Source: Kitasatospora sp. Root107
GTDB lineage: Bacteria; Actinomycetota; Actinomycetes; Streptomycetales; Streptomycetaceae
Direction of reading: 5' to 3'
Length of the DNA stretch: 64,000 nucleotides
Assembly: GCF_001424875.1 (NCBI RefSeq)
Contig: NZ_LMCT01000023.1
Span: 1 to 64,000 of the forward strand
Part shown: positions 60,386-64,000 of the stretch, in pieces
Layout: each line of letters starts with the position of its first letter
Numbering within the stretch: position 1 is the stretch's first letter
Position numbers and translations under genes: made by a program
The notes under the pieces: generated by a model
Told to the model about the DNA's origin: nothing
Seen by the model: only the letters and a program-made list of their open reading frames with translations
Database searches by the model: none

Positions 60386-61516
60386 TCACAGGCGCAGGTA
60401 GGCGAGGTCGACGGCGGCGGCCATCGCGTGCGCGCCCGCGTCGTTGAGGTGGAGGTGGTCGCCGCTGTCGAGGTCGGCCCGGATGAATTCCGGAGCGTCC
60501 GGGTCCTGGACAGCCGCGGCGACGTCGACGACGGTGTCGAAGGCGGTGGAGGTGCGGATCCACGCGTTGACCTCGCGCCGCACCGAGCGGCCCTCGGGGG
60601 TGTCGATACCGGGGTAGATGGTGCCGGCGTACGGGCCCATCGTCATGCCGATGGTGGTCAGCCCGTGCGAACGCGCGCGGCCGGCAAGTGCGGTGAAGCC
60701 CGCGATCAGGTCCTCGGCGGTGGCCGGCAGCTCACCGAACATGCCCGGCAGGCCCACGTCGTTGAGGCCGAAGTGGAAGAGCACATGGGTGACGCCGGGC
60801 ACCTGGAGGACGTCGCGCTCGAAGCGGGCCAGCCCGCGCAGGCCGACCTCGTCGGTCAGCAGGCGGTTGCCGCCGATGCCCTGGTTGACCACCCAGCCGC
60901 GGTCGAGCCGCCGGTTCAGCTGGTTGGGGAAGCGCTCGTTGGTGCCGGTGGAGGTGCCGACGCCTTCGAACCAGGAGTCGCCGAACGCGACGGCGATCGC
61001 GGTGCCTTCGGGGGCGAGGACGTCGATGCCGGTGACGTAGTAGCGGCCGTCGATCTCCTCGGCACCGCTGAGGTCCGCCGCGACCGCGTTGCCGGGCAGC
61101 ACGTAGGCGTTCTGCGACGGGGTGTGGGCGTACGTCGCGAGGCCGGTGTCCTCGGGCAGATGGAGAGTCAGCGCCAGGTCGGTCCCGGCGGACACTGCGA
61201 GGGCGACCGGGTCGCTTTGGAGCTGCTCGCCGACGGGGATGACCACCTCGGTTGCGCCGCCGAAGCGCAGCGTGGTCTCGGTGGCGGGGTCGACGGCGCT
61301 GCCTGTGGTGCGGACTGCGAGCCGTGCCGCCTCGATGACCAGGGGTTCCTTGCCGTACTCGTTGCTGAGGAGGACGCGCAGCGCCTCGCCGCCGCCGTCG
61401 AGACGGAGGATCTGACGCAGCGTCTGGTCGTGGAATCCACGGGAGGGCTTGATCTGGATGGCCTCGTGGGGGCTGAGGACTGCGGAGCGGAAGCCTGCTA
61501 CCCAGGTGGTGGTCAT
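60386..61516 (-). CDS. SGNH/GDSL-family hydrolase
   Basis: A 376-residue enzyme. An N-terminal beta-sandwich of about 160 residues (LRQILRLDGGGEALRVLLSN) precedes the SGNH domain. Block I is AVAFGDSWFEG (Ser), block II NQGIGGNRLL, block III HFGLNDVG and block V DHLHLNDAG (Asp-x-x-His). It hydrolyses ester bonds, probably of a lipid or sugar ester; no signal peptide is seen. ATG at 61516 was chosen. The divergent MarR gene probably controls it. Confidence 0.9.
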   Translation of the reverse strand: MTTTWVAGFRSAVLSPHEAIQIKPSRGFHDQTLRQILRLDGGGEALRVLLSNEYGKEPLVIEAARLAVRTTGSAVDPATETTLRFGGATEVVIPVGEQLQSDPVALAVSAGTDLALTLHLPEDTGLATYAHTPSQNAYVLPGNAVAADLSGAEEIDGRYYVTGIDVLAPEGTAIAVAFGDSWFEGVGTSTGTNERFPNQLNRRLDRGWVVNQGIGGNRLLTDEVGLRGLARFERDVLQVPGVTHVLFHFGLNDVGLPGMFGELPATAEDLIAGFTALAGRARSHGLTTIGMTMGPYAGTIYPGIDTPEGRSVRREVNAWIRTSTAFDTVVDVAAAVQDPDAPEFIRADLDSGDHLHLNDAGAHAMAAAVDLAYLRL

Positions 61517-61623
61517 GATGGTGAACTCCTCGTCGTGGTGCGGGGTTGCGCGGTCGATCGGCGTCCGATGGAGCCATTTAGTTGCCGTGAGGAATATCCT
61601 CGCAGCAAGCAGATGTTCTACCG

Positions 61624-61653
61624 TGCGGATCTTCCGCGTGTCAACTATCCGCA
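61624..61653. promoter_or_regulatory. Candidate MarR operator
   Basis: TGCGGAT (61624-61630) and ATCCGCA (61647-61653) form an inverted repeat between the SGNH and MarR genes. AGCAAGCA repeats lie on both sides. Confidence 0.5.
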
Positions 61654-61683
61654 CAGCAAGCACTTACGGCTAGGATGAGGGGC

Positions 61684-62178
61684 ATGGACCGATCCGATGT
61701 CTTCGACGACCCCCGCCTGACTGCGGCCGGCCTGCTCTTCGAAGCCCACGACGGGCTGATCGCGAAGCTGGCGCCGACCCTGGAGAAGGCAGGACTGTCG
61801 TCCCTGGACTTCGAGGCCTTGATGCGGTTGAGCCGTTCCCCCGGGGGGCGGTTGCGGATGACCGACCTGGCCGCCCAGTCCTTCCTGTCGACCAGCGGCG
61901 CCACGCGGGTTGTGGACCGCCTGCAGCGCGGCGGCCTGGTGAACCGGGAGTCGCGGGCCGACGACCGACGCAGCACCTACGCCGTCCTCACTGCCGAAGG
62001 CGCAGACCGACTACGCGGGGCGCTGGCCGATCACCTCGACGAGATCGAGCGCTGGTTCACAGGCCTCTTCACCCCTGAACAGCTGTGCGACCTGGTCACC
62101 AACCTGCGGACGCTCCGCGATGTCGTCCACCCGAACGCGGAGATGAACACCGCCCCGCCGCCGACCGCCACAGAGTGA
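61684..62178 (+). CDS. MarR-family regulator
   Basis: A 164-residue regulator. The winged HTH is FEALMRLSRSPGGRLRMTDL with FLSTSGATRVVDRLQRGGLV and the wing RESRADDRRSTYAVLTAEGA. It is divergent from the SGNH hydrolase gene. ATG at 61684 has GAGGGG just upstream; an ATG three codons earlier is less likely. Confidence 0.9.
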   Translation: MDRSDVFDDPRLTAAGLLFEAHDGLIAKLAPTLEKAGLSSLDFEALMRLSRSPGGRLRMTDLAAQSFLSTSGATRVVDRLQRGGLVNRESRADDRRSTYAVLTAEGADRLRGALADHLDEIERWFTGLFTPEQLCDLVTNLRTLRDVVHPNAEMNTAPPPTATE

Positions 62179-62222
62179 TCCCCCGGAGTTCACCCGGTAC
62201 GGACAACCGTCACGACCCGGCC

Positions 62223-62255
62223 GAAGACCCCAGCTGCATCGCAGCTGGGGTCTTC
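62223..62255 (+). terminator. Intrinsic terminator after marR
   Basis: GAAGACCCCAGCTGC (62223-62237) pairs perfectly with its complement at 62241-62255 across a 3-base loop, 44 bases after the stop. Confidence 0.85.
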
Positions 62256-62516
62256 GTCGTTCCGCAGTTGCAGTTCTGGTTGAAGCGCAGAACCGGCCCG
62301 CGTTTCCTTGCAGCCTGGTCCGCGGTTGCGACGGCGAGCCCTGTCGGACATCAGGGGCCACCGATGAGGCGTGGGTCACATTTTCGGGGGCGGACCTCAC
62401 AATCCGGGGTCCTGAATCGCTCGTAGTCCGGAACGCATCCGCGACGGGATGCGGGATCTACACCGTTGCCGATCCCGACAACCTCTCGTACGTCGACTGA
62501 ACGCTGAGGAATCAAC

Positions 62517-64000
62517 ATGATGCGAAGAATGGCTTCGTTGCCCGGTGGACGAGTGGGGAAGTGGGTCGTCCTCGCGCTCTGGGCGGTCCTGATGATCCCG
62601 GTCCTGATGCTGGCCGGCCAGCTCGGCGACGTCGAGGAGAACGACAATTCGGCTTGGCTGCCCAGTAACGCGGAGTCGACCGAGGTCGTCGCCCAGGCCG
62701 AGAACTTCCAGCGTGCCGACACCCTGCCCGCGATCGTGATCTACGACCGGCCCGAGGGCATCACCCCTGCCGACATGGCCGAGGCCCAAGCCGACACCGA
62801 AGCCTTCAAGGGCATAGAGAACGTCGTGGGACAGCCGCAGGGACCGTTGAAGGCCCAGGACGGCAAGGCCATCCAGACCGTGGTCCAGCTCCGCAAGGAC
62901 AAGACGGGCTGGGAAGGGATCGGCAAGACCGTCGACGCGATGCACGAGGTCGGCGAGGAGAACGCCAACGGTCTCGGCTTCCACGTCACCGGACCGGCCG
63001 GTCACGCGTCCGACTCGATCAAGGCGTTCAGCGGAGGGGGCGCCTTGACCACGATCACCGCACTGGTGGTCGTCGTGATGCTGCTGCTCACCTACCGCAG
63101 CCCGTTGCTGCCACTGCTGCCGCTGCTGACCGTGGGCGTCGCCCTGGTCACGTCGGAGGCGGTGATCTACCTGTTGGCGAAGAACGCCGGACTCGTCGTC
63201 AACAAGCAGACCAGTTTCATCCTGACGGTGTTGGTGTTCGGCGCCGCCACCGACTACGCGCTCCTGCTCATCTCGCGGTACCGAGAGGAGTTGCTGCGGC
63301 ACGAGGACCGGCACGAGGCGATGGCAGAGGCCCTGTACCGCTCCGGTCCCGCGATCATCGCCAGCGCCGCGACCGTCGCGGTCAGCCTGATGCTGCTGAT
63401 GCTGGCCACGCTCAGCTCCACCCAGGGGCTCGGGCCGGCCTGTGCCGTCGGCGTCCTCGTCGGGCTGCTCGCCATGGTCACCCTGATGCCGGCCCTGCTG
63501 GTCGTCTGCGGCCGCTGGATCTTCTGGCCGGTGAAGCCGTCGTACGGATCGGCCGAGGCGGCCAAGGAAGGCATCTGGACCCGGGTCGGCACCGCCGTCT
63601 CCCGCCGACCGCGGACCGTGTGGATCGGCACCACGCTCATCCTCGGCATCATGGCGATCGGGGTGTTCGGGCTCAAGGCCGACGGTCTCTCCAACAAGGA
63701 CCAGTTCACCAGCACACCGCAGATGGCTGTCGGCGAGAAGATCCAGTCCGAGCACTTCCCGGCCGGGTCGGGCGACCCGGTCTTCGTCGTGGCCAAGGCC
63801 GCCTCGGCGGAGCAGGTACGAACCGCACTGTCCGGCGTACCGGGAGTCGTCGGTGTGTCGACGCCGATGGTCAAGGACGGCGAGGCCCTCATGCTCGGGG
63901 AGCTCAAGGACGACCCCAGCAGCAAGGCCGCGATGCGCACCGTCGAGCAGGCCAGAACCGCGGTCCACAAGATCGAGGGCGCGAATGCCCAGGTCGGCGG
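62517..64000 (+). CDS. MMPL-family membrane transporter, N-terminal part
   Basis: At least 494 residues, running off the window. The first span (GKWVVLALWAVLMIPVLMLAG) is followed by an extracytoplasmic domain with NSAWLPSNAESTEVVAQAEN, then a cluster of spans (ITALVVVVMLLLTYRSPLLP, FILTVLVFGAATDYALLLIS). GAATDYALLLISRYREEL is the MMPL/RND signature with the membrane Asp-Tyr pair. MMPL proteins export lipids or other hydrophobic compounds using the proton gradient. GAGGA precedes two adjacent ATGs; 62517 is used. Confidence 0.93.
   Translation, partial: MMRRMASLPGGRVGKWVVLALWAVLMIPVLMLAGQLGDVEENDNSAWLPSNAESTEVVAQAENFQRADTLPAIVIYDRPEGITPADMAEAQADTEAFKGIENVVGQPQGPLKAQDGKAIQTVVQLRKDKTGWEGIGKTVDAMHEVGEENANGLGFHVTGPAGHASDSIKAFSGGGALTTITALVVVVMLLLTYRSPLLPLLPLLTVGVALVTSEAVIYLLAKNAGLVVNKQTSFILTVLVFGAATDYALLLISRYREELLRHEDRHEAMAEALYRSGPAIIASAATVAVSLMLLMLATLSSTQGLGPACAVGVLVGLLAMVTLMPALLVVCGRWIFWPVKPSYGSAEAAKEGIWTRVGTAVSRRPRTVWIGTTLILGIMAIGVFGLKADGLSNKDQFTSTPQMAVGEKIQSEHFPAGSGDPVFVVAKAASAEQVRTALSGVPGVVGVSTPMVKDGEALMLGELKDDPSSKAAMRTVEQARTAVHKIEGANAQVG

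Noticed and set aside
62256..62516. Short frame ending GIYTVADPDNLSYVD before the MMPL gene
   Set aside because: Too short, with no start or family, though it could be a remnant. Not enough support to list.
62397..63968. A 523-codon minus-strand frame opposite the MMPL gene
   Set aside because: Antisense to a clear MMPL protein, with no domain signals.

Overview
The window is high-GC actinomycete DNA. GTG/TTG starts, tight ATGA overlaps, a short SRP RNA next to dnaX, an F420-type reductase, a mycothiol-type DinB-fold enzyme and an AICE all point to Streptomycetaceae (Streptomyces or Kitasatospora; the sequence alone does not decide which).

Region A (1-20.7 kb) is an uncharacterised accessory cluster in three operons. 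A minus-strand operon runs MFS exporter, anchored SnoaL-like protein, DJ-1/PfpI, benzoylformate-decarboxylase-like ThDP enzyme, second DJ-1/PfpI, then the start of glgE (cut by the window edge). A divergent plus-strand operon encodes an NmrA-like reductase, VOC protein, SnoaL-ankyrin fusion, muconolactone-isomerase-like protein, EthD-like protein, SDR, TMEM175-type channel and F420-type reductase. A second minus-strand block encodes a sugar-1-phosphate nucleotidyltransferase, a close paralogue of the NmrA reductase, GlgX, and an AGE epimerase with a STAS-like tail, followed by an IS701-like transposase. The paralogous reductases, repeated small-fold proteins and matched divergent promoters suggest one pathway combining alpha-glucan/sugar-phosphate chemistry with small-molecule tailoring. 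No dedicated regulator is visible in it.

Region B (20.7-37 kb) is an integration hotspot at tRNA-Pro(CGG). An apparently complete AICE of about 11.6 kb lies between 50-bp attL (22713-22762) and attR (34312-34361): int, xis, RepSA-type rep, a GGDEF protein, a DUF6197-like protein, spd genes, FtsK-type tra, an SCO3933-like protein, a KorSA-like GntR repressor with three operators, a Nudix hydrolase, and cargo made of a DGQHR (DndB-like) protein and a 68-aa protein divergent across a CTACG repeat array. Two further degenerate tRNA-Pro 3' ends (35642 and 36944) bound short segments with a PNKP-like fragment, a LacI-type fragment, a DinB-fold enzyme and a minimal M9 collagenase, so the locus looks like a layered integration site.

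Region C (37-47.7 kb) carries a phosphotransferase, TetR and SnoaL genes, a deletion scar joining truncated AraC and NmrA-type genes, a TetR/FMN-reductase/MFS module with paired operators, a macrolide-type ABC exporter below a long palindrome, and an HTH regulator near two GTTCGCGAAC palindromes.

Region D (47.7-64 kb) is mostly conserved core: S9 peptidase, SURF1, SigE-family sigma factor and membrane partner, asd-lysC, a DUF5063 gene, recR, ybaB, dnaX, ffs and tRNA-Ser(GGA). An SGNH hydrolase/MarR pair and a partial MMPL transporter follow.
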